Below are positions 8,538-16,648 of a stretch of DNA of 64,000 nt, piece by piece. The stretch is from Natronococcus jeotgali DSM 18795 (GTDB lineage Archaea > Halobacteriota > Halobacteria > Halobacteriales > Natrialbaceae): contig NZ_AOIA01000024.1 of NCBI RefSeq assembly GCF_000337695.1, positions 1 through 64,000 on the forward strand. Direction: 5' to 3'. A program made the position numbers and the translations under genes. The notes below the pieces were generated by a model that saw nothing but the letters and a program-made list of their open reading frames with translations, did no database searches and was not told where the DNA came from. Positions within the stretch are counted from its first letter, which is position 1. Every line of letters starts with the position of its first letter.

Positions 8538-9086
8538 CTACTCGCCGTCCGATCGCTCGGCGATGATCGTCTTCGAGACGCCCCGTTCGATCTCGAGCGC
8601 CGTCGGCAGTTCGGTCGTGCTGCGCTCGATAAAGCGGGTCATGAACCACTGGATCGCCTCCGAGGGAAAGACGACGTGGTAGACGCCGTCGGCCTCGTCG
8701 CGCACCTCGAGGAAGCCACAGAACGCGAGCCACTCGAGGAGGTCGCCGACGTCCTCGAACCGAGTTTCGTACTCCCGGGCGTGGTAGTCCGAGACGCGGT
8801 CGGCCGCCTCGACGAACGCCGGATCCGGATCCCCGCCCGCGTAGCAGTGCTCGAGGAATGCGTGCAGGAAGTCGACGTCGAGCAGGACGTGCTCGCCGGA
8901 GGAAAGCATCCGGTAATACTGTTCTAGGTTGTCGCTGGGCCGTTCGTTCGCGGCCTCGAAGTTGGCGGCGTAAAACGACAGCGCGCGCCGAACGAGTTCG
9001 CTCCGTCCCTTCCCCGTCTCGCCGGCGAGCGTCTCGAGGGCCGCGTGCGCGTCGTCGTCGAGCGAGACCGTTACCCGGTGGCTCAT
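8538..9086 (-). CDS. Ribbon-helix-helix (CopG/MetJ-fold) regulator with large C-terminal domain
   Basis: 182 residues. Residues 1-45 (MSHRVTVSLDDDAHAAL then GRSELVRRAL) form a typical RHH DNA-binding unit. The remaining 135 residues form a domain I do not recognise, rich in Glu and aromatic residues (DVDFLHAFLEHCYAGG, DLLEWLAFCGFLEV, IQWFMTRFIERS), long for a CopG protein and possibly a ligand-sensing part. The ATG at 9086 is preferred to one at 9122, since RHH proteins start just before the beta strand. The gene is on the same strand, 134 bases before the NRAMP-like/hyu block, so it is the natural candidate for its regulator. Confidence 0.78.
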   Translation of the reverse strand: MSHRVTVSLDDDAHAALETLAGETGKGRSELVRRALSFYAANFEAANERPSDNLEQYYRMLSSGEHVLLDVDFLHAFLEHCYAGGDPDPAFVEAADRVSDYHAREYETRFEDVGDLLEWLAFCGFLEVRDEADGVYHVVFPSEAIQWFMTRFIERSTTELPTALEIERGVSKTIIAERSDGE

Positions 9087-9228
9087 ACGGCGCCGGACGA
9101 ACGCGGGACAGGTATAGTTCACGCACCCCCTCGGAAGCGACGACCGGGACGGTCCACCCGACGAACCCGGGTCGATCCGCAGTCGAAATGTTCGAAGTTA
9201 TGGGGACGGGGGTTCTGAGCTACGGAAC

Positions 9229-10524
9229 GTGCGGCTCGTACAGCTGACGGTTCCGACGGGCAAGCGACGGACGATCCTCGAGGCGCTCGAGGATCGCGGC
9301 GTCGACTACGTGGTGACCGACGAGGAGAGCGATCGAAAGTACGCGGCGGTCGTTTACTTCCCCCTGCCGGATCCGGCCGTCGAACCGGTGCTCGACGAGC
9401 TGCAAGACGCCGGCGTCGGAGAGGACGCGTACACGGTCGTTGTCGACGCCGAAACAGTCGTCTCGAGGCGGTTCGAGGCGCTTCGCGAGGAGTACGAGGA
9501 GGGGGACGTCGAGTCCGACCGGATCTCCCGGCAGGAACTCGAGACCGAGGCGGAGTCGCTGACGCCGACGTTTGCCGTCTTCGCGACGATGACGATCATC
9601 AGCTCCCTCGTCGCGACGTCGGGACTGTTGCTGGACTCGCCCGCGGTCGTCGTCGGCTCGATGGTGATCGCGCCGCTGATCGGGCCGGCGCTGGGCGCCA
9701 GCGTCGGCTCGGTGATCGACGAGGAGGAGCTGTTCGTCGAGAGCGTGACCTACCAGATCGTCGGGATCGTCTTCGCGATCGGCGCCGCGGCCGTCTTCGC
9801 CTGGATGGTCAAGGTCACGAACATCGTTCCACCGGGTCTCGACATCTCGGAGGTCGGCGAGATCTCCGAGCGCCTCGCTCCGGACCTGCTCTCGCTGGTG
9901 GTCGCGCTCGGCGCCGGCGTCGCGGGGATCGTCAGCATCGCGACCGGGATCTCGGTCGCGCTCGTCGGGGTCATGATCGCGGCGGCGCTGATCCCGCCCG
10001 CCGCGGCCGCGGGCGTCGCGATCGCCTGGGGACAACCCACCGCCGCGATCGGGTCGACCGCGCTCGTGTTGGTCAACGTGCTCTCGGTGAACCTCGCCGG
10101 GCTGTTGACCCTGTGGTATCTCGGCTATCGACCGGAGTCGCTGTTCGAACTCGGCCAGACCGAAAAGCGGGTTCGAAAGCGCATCGTCGGCCTCGTCGTG
10201 ATCGTCCTCGTGTTCGCGGTGTTTCTCGGCGCGATCACGTACTCCTCGTATCAGGCCGGAAACTTCGAGGAGGACGTCAACGAGGAGGTGACGGCCGCGC
10301 TCGAGGCCGAGGCGTACTCCCAGTACCAGCTGCTCGACATCCAGGTCGTGATGGACGAGAACTACCCGATACAGAGCCCCCAGAGGGTGGTCATCACCAT
10401 CGGGGGGCCACCCGGCGAAACCGCGCCGGGGTTAGGATCGGAGATTCGCGAGCGGGTCGAGCAACACGCCGCCGACGACGATGTCGAGATCGAAATCCGG
10501 TACGTCACCATCCTCGAGGAGTGA
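9229..10524 (+). CDS. DUF389 / TIGR00341 family membrane protein
   Basis: 431 residues, GTG start. The N-terminal 100 residues (MRLVQLTVPTGKRRTILEAL..GVDYVVTDEE) form a soluble ferredoxin-like domain; then follow several membrane helices with the DUF389 signature SPAVVVGSMVIAPLIGPALG and ALIPPAAAAGVAIAWG; a soluble tail of about 90 residues ends the protein. The function of the family is unknown. A second member with the same architecture is at 42181-43527. A TATA-like gttatg around 9196-9201 is about 30 bases before the GTG, which supports this start. No operon partner downstream: the next gene is convergent with directly abutting stops. Confidence 0.85.
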   Translation: MRLVQLTVPTGKRRTILEALEDRGVDYVVTDEESDRKYAAVVYFPLPDPAVEPVLDELQDAGVGEDAYTVVVDAETVVSRRFEALREEYEEGDVESDRISRQELETEAESLTPTFAVFATMTIISSLVATSGLLLDSPAVVVGSMVIAPLIGPALGASVGSVIDEEELFVESVTYQIVGIVFAIGAAAVFAWMVKVTNIVPPGLDISEVGEISERLAPDLLSLVVALGAGVAGIVSIATGISVALVGVMIAAALIPPAAAAGVAIAWGQPTAAIGSTALVLVNVLSVNLAGLLTLWYLGYRPESLFELGQTEKRVRKRIVGLVVIVLVFAVFLGAITYSSYQAGNFEEDVNEEVTAALEAEAYSQYQLLDIQVVMDENYPIQSPQRVVITIGGPPGETAPGLGSEIRERVEQHAADDDVEIEIRYVTILEE

Positions 10525-10833
10525 TCAGCGGCCGCGGAACCGCTCGAGGCGGGACCGAACCCCGATCCCGTCGGTCGCGTCGCCGGACTCCGTCGCGTCC
10601 TCGTTCGCTCCGTCGCCGCGGCCGAGCCGTCGGCGGATCCAGGTCCGCGGTCCGCCGATGCGGTCGACGAGGTAGCTCGGGAAGTAAAGCACGAGCAGTC
10701 CGCAGAGCAGAAAGCCCGCGCCCCAGACGTACCGCCCCGAGAACAGGTGACTGCTCCCGAGGTAAAACAGCGGCCCGGCCATCGAGAAGCCGGCCGCCGT
10801 CTGGAGCATCCAGAGGATCCCGGGCCCCTTCAT
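10525..10833 (-). CDS. Small membrane protein co-translated with Nog1-like GTPase
   Basis: 102 residues. Two hydrophobic segments (GILWMLQTAAGFSMAGPLFYLG, and the stretch after RYVWGAGFLLCGLLVLYF) are followed by a basic then acidic soluble tail (RTWIRRRLGRGDGANED). Its ATG overlaps the stop of the GTPase gene upstream as ATGA (10830-10833), so the pair is translationally coupled. I do not recognise a named family; a haloarchaeal conserved membrane protein of unknown role. Confidence 0.7.
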   Translation of the reverse strand: MKGPGILWMLQTAAGFSMAGPLFYLGSSHLFSGRYVWGAGFLLCGLLVLYFPSYLVDRIGGPRTWIRRRLGRGDGANEDATESGDATDGIGVRSRLERFRGR

Positions 10834-11891
10834 TCCTCGAAAGGAAGCTCGGGCTCGTAGTCGATCGCCTCGACGGCCGCCTCGAGCACCCGTTCGACGT
10901 TCTCGCCGGTTTCGACGCTCATCGCGCGATCGTACTCGCCCTCGAGGTCGTCGGGCCAGCCCTCGGCCCGGTCGACCTTGTTCGCGATCGTGAACACGGG
11001 GACGGCCTCGAACTGCGCGGCGATGGCGTCCCGCAACTCGAGTTGGGACTCGAGGGGGTAGCCACACTCCCCGCTGGGGTCGAGGACGACGAGCATACAG
11101 TCGGCGAGGTGTTCGATCGCGCTGACCGCCTGGGACTCGATCTCGTTGCGCTCGTCGGGCTTGCGGTCGAGCAGCCCGGGCGTGTCGACGATCTGGTAAC
11201 GGATGTGATCGCGCATCGCGGACCGTTCGGTCCGCTCCGATTCGGCGGACAGGTCCGCCCCCTCGAAGTGACCGAGCCCGATTCCCTTGGTCGTGAACGG
11301 ATAGGAGGCCGTCTCGCCGCGGGCGTTCGTGACGTCGTTGACGAACGAGGATTTGCCGACGTTGGGGTAGCCGGCGACGACGATCGTCGGCTCCTCGGGG
11401 TCGATCTCGGGCAGGTCCCGCAGGGCGTTGCGCGCCTCGTTGATCCACAGCAGGTCGTCCTCGACCTGTTCGACGATGTCGGCCAGGCGGGCGAACGCCT
11501 GCTTGCGATGTTTGCGCGCGGTGTCGATGTCGGTCTTGCGCAGCTTCGGCTGGTACTCCTCGTGGATCTCGCGGGCCTTGCGGCTGGCCCACATCACCTC
11601 CGAGAGGCTCTGCCGGAGCGCGTCGACGCCGGAGTCGGCGTCCGCGGCGTCGGGTTTCTCGAGGATCGCGTCCGCGAGTTCGTAGTAGAACGGGTGAGCG
11701 TCGTACTCGAAGTCGGGCCAGGCCGTGACGACGTTCTCCAGGTTGTCCGAGATGATGTTCGCCGCCGTCTGGAGCATCGACTGCTGGGCCTCGAGGCCGC
11801 CCTTGGCCTTCCCAGCCCGCGCCGCCCGCGAGAACGCCTTGTCGATCAGCTCTTCCGACGTGGGCGTGGTCGGAAGGTCTTCGAAAATCAT
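10830..11891 (-). CDS. Nog1-type GTPase
   Basis: 353 residues. An N-terminal helical domain (about 1-165) typical of Nog1 precedes the G domain: G1 GYPNVGKSS (174-182), G2 threonines in YPFTTKG (198-203), G3 DTPGLLD and G4 NKVD. Nog1 binds the large ribosomal subunit during late assembly in eukaryotes; archaeal homologues are presumed to act similarly. The ATG at 11891 is the only sensible one and gives the usual MIFEDLPTTPTSEEL start. The stop overlaps the next gene. Confidence 0.88.
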   Translation of the reverse strand: MIFEDLPTTPTSEELIDKAFSRAARAGKAKGGLEAQQSMLQTAANIISDNLENVVTAWPDFEYDAHPFYYELADAILEKPDAADADSGVDALRQSLSEVMWASRKAREIHEEYQPKLRKTDIDTARKHRKQAFARLADIVEQVEDDLLWINEARNALRDLPEIDPEEPTIVVAGYPNVGKSSFVNDVTNARGETASYPFTTKGIGLGHFEGADLSAESERTERSAMRDHIRYQIVDTPGLLDRKPDERNEIESQAVSAIEHLADCMLVVLDPSGECGYPLESQLELRDAIAAQFEAVPVFTIANKVDRAEGWPDDLEGEYDRAMSVETGENVERVLEAAVEAIDYEPELPFEE

Positions 11892-12015
11892 GCGTTCAGG
11901 TAGAACCCGCGATCGTAAAAGGTCGTTCGTTATCCCGCGTCGGTGTCGACGGCGTCAGATCGCGGCCGGCAGTCGCCACGCCGAGGGTTATGGCCGCGCG
12001 AGCGTACGTTCGGGT

Positions 12016-12417
12016 ATGACAGACTGGCGCTCCGTGATCGTCGGCTTTCTCGTCATCACCGTTCTCGGAATCGTCGGCCTGACCCTTCCGGGCGTCGGCC
12101 AGCTAGCGGCGGGGCTGATCGGGGGGTTCGTCGCCGGCTACCTCGCGGGTGGCGGCCTCGGGAGCGGCTTCTGGCACGGGTTGCTCGCCGGTGCTCTCGG
12201 CGGCATCGTCGGGGGCGCGCTCCTCGCGCTCGTCGTCGGCGTCGCCGGCTTCGCCGGGGGTCCGGTCGGCGGCGCCCTCGGCGGGCTCGCCGGCGCGGGG
12301 ATCTTCCTGGGCGCGCTGGCGATCTCGCTCGTGATGGCCCTCGAGAGCGCGGTCGCCGGCGCCGTCGGCGGCCTCCTCAACTCCGGGCCCTCCGAGCCCG
12401 CCGGACGGCGGTACTAG
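12016..12417 (+). CDS. Gly/Ala-rich four-helix membrane protein (DUF5518-like)
   Basis: 133 residues, almost wholly hydrophobic: four membrane segments rich in G-x-G and A-G packing motifs (GLIGGFVAGYLAGGGLGSGF, GALGGIVGGALLALVVG, GGALGGLAGAGIFLGA, AVAGAVGGLLN). This pattern matches the small haloarchaeal DUF5518 group; function unknown. The ATG at 12016 directly precedes the first segment (MTDWRSVIVGF), whereas the open frame upstream of it is charged and out of family. Confidence 0.7.
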   Translation: MTDWRSVIVGFLVITVLGIVGLTLPGVGQLAAGLIGGFVAGYLAGGGLGSGFWHGLLAGALGGIVGGALLALVVGVAGFAGGPVGGALGGLAGAGIFLGALAISLVMALESAVAGAVGGLLNSGPSEPAGRRY

Positions 12418-12440
12418 CGCTGCCTCGCCGGGTCCCGGAT

Positions 12441-12450
12441 CACAAAAAAG
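12441..12450 (-). terminator. T-run terminator for the Cys-rich protein gene
   Basis: On the minus strand a run of six T (12449-12444) after C-rich sequence lies 12 bases past the stop at 12461, the usual form of an archaeal intrinsic terminator. Confidence 0.5.
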
Positions 12451-12460
12451 GGGATCTCGA

Positions 12461-12808
12461 TCAGGCCGACGCCATCTCGCGACAGCTCTCGGCGCACTCG
12501 GGAAGGATCTCCGCGCAGGCCTGGCAGTGGTCGTGGTCGTGGCCTTCGCACTCCTCGGCGCACTCCTCGCAGAGGTCCGCACAGAGCTCGCCAAGCTCCT
12601 GGTGATACCCCGAGTTCCGGGCCATGAAACGCGCGTGCAGCGACGCGATATCGGCCACGTCCCGACAGAGGCGGATGCAGCGAGCCATCCCCTCGCCCTC
12701 GTCGGCGCAGGCGTCGGCGCACCACTCGCAGACCTGCGCGGCCTCGAGGCAGTTGTCGATGCACTCCTGCATGTGATCGTCGGCGTGTTCGATCTGTTGG
12801 ACTGCCAT
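12461..12808 (-). CDS. Cys-rich four-helix-bundle copper-binding protein (DUF326/Csp-like)
   Basis: 115 residues with 15 cysteines in helical spacing (ECIDNC, VCEWC, RCIRLC, LCADLCEEC, HCQAC, PECAESC) and a HDHDH patch at the top of the last helix pair. This is the pattern of the copper-storage (Csp) and DUF326 four-helix bundles, where Cys side chains line the bundle core and hold Cu(I). There is no signal peptide with the start at 12808, so it would be cytosolic. A longer start at 12865 would add 19 residues with more Cys but lies outside the helical fold. Confidence 0.82.
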   Translation of the reverse strand: MAVQQIEHADDHMQECIDNCLEAAQVCEWCADACADEGEGMARCIRLCRDVADIASLHARFMARNSGYHQELGELCADLCEECAEECEGHDHDHCQACAEILPECAESCREMASA

Positions 12809-12967
12809 GCGGACGGAACGACGGCCGTCGGAGCAATCAACCTGGGCCGGGCACTCGCAGGCCACGGGCGTTCCGGCGCCGTCGCGGTCTCGGACTGGCG
12901 TCCGTCAGCGACGGCGTGACCGCGAGCGTTCCGCGGTTGCGCCGTGAAACCGGTACAGTGGACCGTA

Positions 12968-13252
12968 TCAGCGCCGGGATTCGAGTTCGGCCTCGAGATC
13001 CTCGAGGTCCATCCCCTTCATCGACAGCAACACGAGCAGGTGGTAGACGATGTCGGCGGACTCGGCGGCGATCTCCTCGCGGTCGTCGTCTTTGGCCGCG
13101 AGTACGAGCTCGGTGCTCTCCTCGCCGAGTTTCTCGAGCACCGCGTTCTCCCCCTTCTCGTGGGTGAACAGCGACGCGGTGTAGGAGTCCTCGGGCAGCG
13201 TTTCCTTGCGATCCTCGATGACGGCGAACAGTGATTCGAGCGTGTCGTCCAT
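12968..13252 (-). CDS. hisE: Phosphoribosyl-ATP pyrophosphatase
   Basis: 94 residues, a stand-alone HisE of the MazG-like all-alpha NTP pyrophosphatase superfamily. Metal-binding acidic residues appear in LGEESTELVLAA and ESADIVYHLLVLL. It hydrolyses phosphoribosyl-ATP to phosphoribosyl-AMP, step two of histidine synthesis. The ATG comes straight after the TGA of the bifunctional-nuclease gene (no gap), so the two are coupled. The last gene of the run sec61-beta/pdxT/nuclease/hisE. Confidence 0.92.
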   Translation of the reverse strand: MDDTLESLFAVIEDRKETLPEDSYTASLFTHEKGENAVLEKLGEESTELVLAAKDDDREEIAAESADIVYHLLVLLSMKGMDLEDLEAELESRR

Positions 13253-13720
13253 TCAGAACTCACCGGAGACGTCGCGAATCGATTCGAGGTGCTCGAACTT
13301 CTCCCTGTCGTCTCGGCCGTCCTCGAAGACGTCCTCGGTGATCTCGATCGGAGCGTTCGTCCGGGCCGCGAGCGCGAGCGAGTCGCTCGGACGCGCGTCG
13401 ATCACCGTCTCGCCGCGGGGAGTTCGGAGGTGGAGATCGGCGATGTAGGTGCCCCCACGACCGTCGGCTCCCGTCTCGATCTCGCTGACGACGACGCGCT
13501 CGATCCGGCTACCCAGCTCCTCCATCACGTCGAGCAGCAGGTCGTGGGTCAGCGGCCGACCGATGTCTTCGGCCTCGAGCCCGCGGTCGATGCTTACCGC
13601 CTCGTTGAACCCGATGAAGATCGGCACGACGTCGTCCTCGTCCTCGACCTCGAGGACGACGACGGGCACCGGCCCCTGCGGCGTTCCCGCGACGCGGACG
13701 GCGTCGATAGCTGCGTCCAT
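13253..13720 (-). CDS. Bifunctional nuclease (BFN/DUF151) domain protein
   Basis: 155 residues. Family marks are VVLEVEDEDDVVPIFIGFNEA, GRPLTHDLLLDVMEELG and the ARPSDSLALAARTNAPI motif close to the C-terminus. DUF151 proteins were named for reported DNase/RNase activity in plants; in prokaryotes the role is unclear. The start at 13720 gives MDAAIDAVRVAGTPQGP, the normal length; longer frames run back through pdxT out of frame. The stop abuts the hisE start. Confidence 0.85.
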   Translation of the reverse strand: MDAAIDAVRVAGTPQGPVPVVVLEVEDEDDVVPIFIGFNEAVSIDRGLEAEDIGRPLTHDLLLDVMEELGSRIERVVVSEIETGADGRGGTYIADLHLRTPRGETVIDARPSDSLALAARTNAPIEITEDVFEDGRDDREKFEHLESIRDVSGEF

Positions 13721-13809
13721 AGACGGACCGACGTGTGGCAGCGGAAAAACGTGTTCGGTCGCACATGCTTGCACGAACGGGGTCGATCCGCCGCCCCACC
13801 GCGGACGGA

Positions 13810-14427
13810 CTACGCGGAGCGCTCGAGTTCGGGCCCGATCGACGCGCCGTTTTCGAAGAAGGCGAGCCCGTGGAGGCGGCTGTCGGGGGTCAACTCGGGG
13901 TGGAAGGCCGTGGCGACCACGGGGCCGTCGCGCACCGCGACCGGGCGTCCGTCCCAGCTCGCGAGGACGTCGACCCCGCCGACGTCGTCGACGGCGGGCG
14001 CGCGGATGAACACCGCGGGGAACGGCTCCTCGAGGCCGTCTACCTCCAGGGGCGCCTCGAAGCTGTCCCGCTGGCGGCCGAAGGCGTTGCGCTCGACGGT
14101 CGCGTCGACCAGCCCGAGCGCGTCGACCCGATCGTCGTTCGGGTCCCTCGAGGCGACGATCAGCCCGGCGCAGGTCGCAAGCAGGGGTTTCTCGGCCGCG
14201 ACGTGGTCGCGGATCTCCGCGTCGATCCCCTCCTCGCGGATCAGCTGTGAAATCGTCGTCGACTCCCCGCCGGGCATCGCCAACAGGTCGCAGTCGGGGA
14301 CGATTCCCGACTCGCGGACCTCGCGGACGGTGACCTCGCGGCCGCGGTTCCGGGCCGCGCGTTCGATCGCGGTCGCGTGTGCGTCGACGTTGCCCTGAAC
14401 GGCGACGACGCCGGCTGTCAGTGACAT
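13810..14427 (-). CDS. pdxT: Pyridoxal 5'-phosphate synthase glutaminase subunit
   Basis: 205 residues, class I glutamine amidotransferase fold. The catalytic Cys is C86 in LLATCAGL; the His-Glu pair is in ATAFHPEL near residue 176. MPGGESTTIS (51-60) is the characteristic PdxT oxyanion/substrate loop. It releases ammonia from glutamine for PdxS. No pdxS is in this window. The preceding gene on the same strand is sec61 beta, 87 bases upstream. Confidence 0.95.
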   Translation of the reverse strand: MSLTAGVVAVQGNVDAHATAIERAARNRGREVTVREVRESGIVPDCDLLAMPGGESTTISQLIREEGIDAEIRDHVAAEKPLLATCAGLIVASRDPNDDRVDALGLVDATVERNAFGRQRDSFEAPLEVDGLEEPFPAVFIRAPAVDDVGGVDVLASWDGRPVAVRDGPVVATAFHPELTPDSRLHGLAFFENGASIGPELERSA

Positions 14428-14514
14428 GGCTGTCGGGTAGTGAGCGAACCGACAAAAGCGCCGCGTCGCGGAGCCGCGCCGAACCGACGGGAGCTCCCGC
14501 GGAACGGGGCAGAT

Positions 14515-14676
14515 CTAGGAGACGAAGGTCAGCAGCTGGACGATCACGCCGAGCATGACCCCGATCGCGATGACCGTCTTCGGATCGATTCGGATCGCGT
14601 TCGAGTCCTCTGTGTCGAAGTACCGGACGAGTCCGGCGCTGGACATCAGCCCGCCGGAGTTCTGCCCTTTATCCAT
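14515..14676 (-). CDS. Preprotein translocase subunit Sec61 beta
   Basis: 53 residues: a short polar N-terminus ([24 protein letters not shown]), the conserved [11 protein letters not shown] segment and one membrane helix ([17 protein letters not shown]) at the end. This tail-anchored form is exactly the archaeal Sec61 beta/SecG type, an accessory subunit of the SecYE channel. Starts further upstream in the frame give unrelated charged sequence. Shortest protein in the pdxT-hisE run. Confidence 0.88.
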   Translation of the reverse strand: MDKGQNSGGLMSSAGLVRYFDTEDSNAIRIDPKTVIAIGVMLGVIVQLLTFVS

Positions 14677-14868
14677 ACGTACACCATCGTGACGGGCTGA
14701 ACTAAAGCTTTCGACGGTGAACGACTCGCCGACGCCGCCGTCGGTGTCAGCCGGCCCTCGGTCGAACGGCCCCTCGAGGCGGGGCCGATCCGGTTCGATT
14801 CGTGCGATCTCCACTCTCCCCTCGCGTCCGGATCCGCGAAAGCGGGAAACACCCCCGGGTGGGAAACC

Positions 14869-14874
14869 CTTATG
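14869..14874 (+). promoter_or_regulatory. TATA-like box for thioredoxin gene
   Basis: CTTATG preceded by GGGAAAC (BRE-like) about 30 bases before the ATG at 14904, suggesting a very short leader. Confidence 0.4.
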
Positions 14875-14903
14875 CGCGGCGCGCGGCAAGTACCCCTGAT
14901 CAC

Positions 14904-15173
14904 ATGTCCGTCACGCTCAAGGACTTTTACGCAGACTGGTGTGGCCCTTGCAAGACCCAGGACCCGATCCTCGAGGAGCTCGAGGACGACTGGGAGGGCC
15001 GTTTCGAAGTCGAGAAGGTAAACGTCGACGAGCAGCAGGACGTCGCCAACGAGTACCAGGTGCGGTCCCTGCCGACCCTGATCATCGAGAACGACGACGG
15101 CGTCGTCGAACGGTTCGTCGGCGTCACTCAGCGCGAGGACCTCGAGGGCGCCCTCGAGGACGCCGGCGCGTAA
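14904..15173 (+). CDS. Thioredoxin
   Basis: 89 residues. The redox motif is WCGPC (C13, C16) and the cis-proline is in VRSLPTLII. The sequence begins [16 protein letters not shown], which omits the usual first helix, so it is shorter than the classical 105-residue thioredoxin; this short form is common in haloarchaea. It reduces disulfides in the cytosol. Single gene, divergent from sec61 beta. Confidence 0.92.
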   Translation: MSVTLKDFYADWCGPCKTQDPILEELEDDWEGRFEVEKVNVDEQQDVANEYQVRSLPTLIIENDDGVVERFVGVTQREDLEGALEDAGA

Positions 15174-15425
15174 GCGACGTCCCCGACCGCGAGCTGTTCT
15201 TTTCGTCGTCTACCCGTCGAGAGAGGTGTCTCCGCGACGCGCTCTCGTCGCGCCCCCGACCCTCGAGTCGGCGGACCACACCGGGGAGGCGGATCCGGCC
15301 GTCGCCCGGGGTTGCCGTGGACGGGCCGTTCGCCCGCGCGACCGCGGGTTCGAACGTCGACGGGGACTTCAATGCCTGAAATAACAGGCACCGGCTGCAT
15401 GGGGGAGGCGTTCCCAGCTACGTGT

Positions 15426-15911
15426 ATGTCGGATGGTGTCGGCGAATTTCCAGCGTCGCTCGAGATCCTCCTCGTCGAGGACAACCCCGGCGACGTGCGG
15501 TTGACGAAGGAGGCGTTACGGATGACGCCGATCGAACACGCGCTTCACGTCGTCACCGACGGGACCGAGGCGCTCGACTTTCTCTACCAGCGCGGGGAGT
15601 TCGCCGACGCCCCTCGCCCCGATCTCGTGTTGCTCGATTTCAAACTGCCGCGGATGAACGGCGACGAGGTCGCGACCGAGGTCGAGGGCACGCCCGCCCT
15701 CGAGCGGATCCCCCTGATCGTGCTCACCGGACACCCGGCCCGGGACCGCGACCGGGTGCTCGGCCTCGACGAGCTTCCCGTCGACGACGCGCTCACGAAA
15801 CCCGTCGACGCCGACGGGTTCCTCCAGACGCTGCGCTCGCTCGAGGAGCTGTCGGGAGCCGAACTCGAGGCCGAGGTCGACCCCGGCACCGAGTCGGAGC
15901 CCGCTCGCTAG
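15426..15911 (+). CDS. Single-domain response regulator (Rcp-like)
   Basis: 161 residues consisting of one receiver domain and an acidic tail. The acidic pocket is E18/D19 (LLVEDNPGD), the phospho-acceptor is D71 (VLLDFKLPRMNGD), with switch Thr in VLTGHP and Lys in LTKPVD. There is no output domain. Such proteins usually pass phosphate in a relay or bind a partner. In-frame ATGs at 15372 and 15399 exist; I chose 15426 as it starts just before the fold. No kinase is adjacent. The stop TAG shares three bases with the stop of the convergent F420 reductase gene. Confidence 0.85.
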   Translation: MSDGVGEFPASLEILLVEDNPGDVRLTKEALRMTPIEHALHVVTDGTEALDFLYQRGEFADAPRPDLVLLDFKLPRMNGDEVATEVEGTPALERIPLIVLTGHPARDRDRVLGLDELPVDDALTKPVDADGFLQTLRSLEELSGAELEAEVDPGTESEPAR

Positions 15912-16582
15912 CGGAACCGGACGCCGACGTCGTGGAGGTCGTCGTTGTACCGGGCGAGGTTGATGACGAGCGGCGTGACGCTCTCGACTTCGGCCGCGTT
16001 CGCCAGCGGACCGACGTCGAGCGCCCGGAGGCCCTCGATCTCCTCGGCCAGCGAGCGGACCGTTCGCTTGGCGTCCTCGTCGTCGGCGACCACGAGCGTG
16101 TCCAGATCCAGCTCGAACTCGAGGTCCGTGAGCGCGCCGGCCGCGAGGTTGTGGAAGGCGCCGACCACGGGGACGCCGTCGGGCGCGCGCTTCGCGACGA
16201 GTTCGGTGACGCTGCCGGCGCTCGGGGGATGGTAGTGCAGGCCGTCGTCGTCGCCCTGCATCCCGACCGCGGGCGTGACCACCACGGTGTCCTTATCGAG
16301 GACGTCCGCGACGGCCTCGACGGTGTCGCCGACGTAGTACGGCGGGACCGAGAGCACGACGACGTCGGCCCGATCCGCGGCCATCTCGTTGACGAAGCCC
16401 TTCACGGTCGCCTCGGCGCCGATCGCCTCGAGGACGTCCTCGTACTCCGCGACCGCCTCGCGGGCCTTCTCGGGGTCTCGAGAGCCGATGAGGATCTCGT
16501 GATCGGTGTCCCGCGCGAACCGAAGCGCGAGTCCCTCGCCGATGTCGCCCGTGCCGCCCAGTAGTGCGATTCGCATACGCAT
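15908..16582 (-). CDS. npdG: NADPH:coenzyme F420 reductase
   Basis: 224 residues. Dinucleotide loop LLGGTGDIGEGLALRFA (about 7-23) with IGSRDPEKA as the NADP-phosphate-binding strand; AGSVTELVA, GAFHNLAAGAL and PLVINLARYN are conserved in the FNO/NpdG family. It moves hydride between NADPH and F420. Haloarchaea make F420, so the role is plausible. The start at 16582 gives MRMRIALLGG. Confidence 0.9.
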   Translation of the reverse strand: MRMRIALLGGTGDIGEGLALRFARDTDHEILIGSRDPEKAREAVAEYEDVLEAIGAEATVKGFVNEMAADRADVVVLSVPPYYVGDTVEAVADVLDKDTVVVTPAVGMQGDDDGLHYHPPSAGSVTELVAKRAPDGVPVVGAFHNLAAGALTDLEFELDLDTLVVADDEDAKRTVRSLAEEIEGLRALDVGPLANAAEVESVTPLVINLARYNDDLHDVGVRFR

Positions 16583-16648
16583 CTCTCGGGACGGTAGCGG
16601 AATAAAACGGTGGGGGGTCGGCCGATCTCGCCGGGTTCTCCGGCGGCG

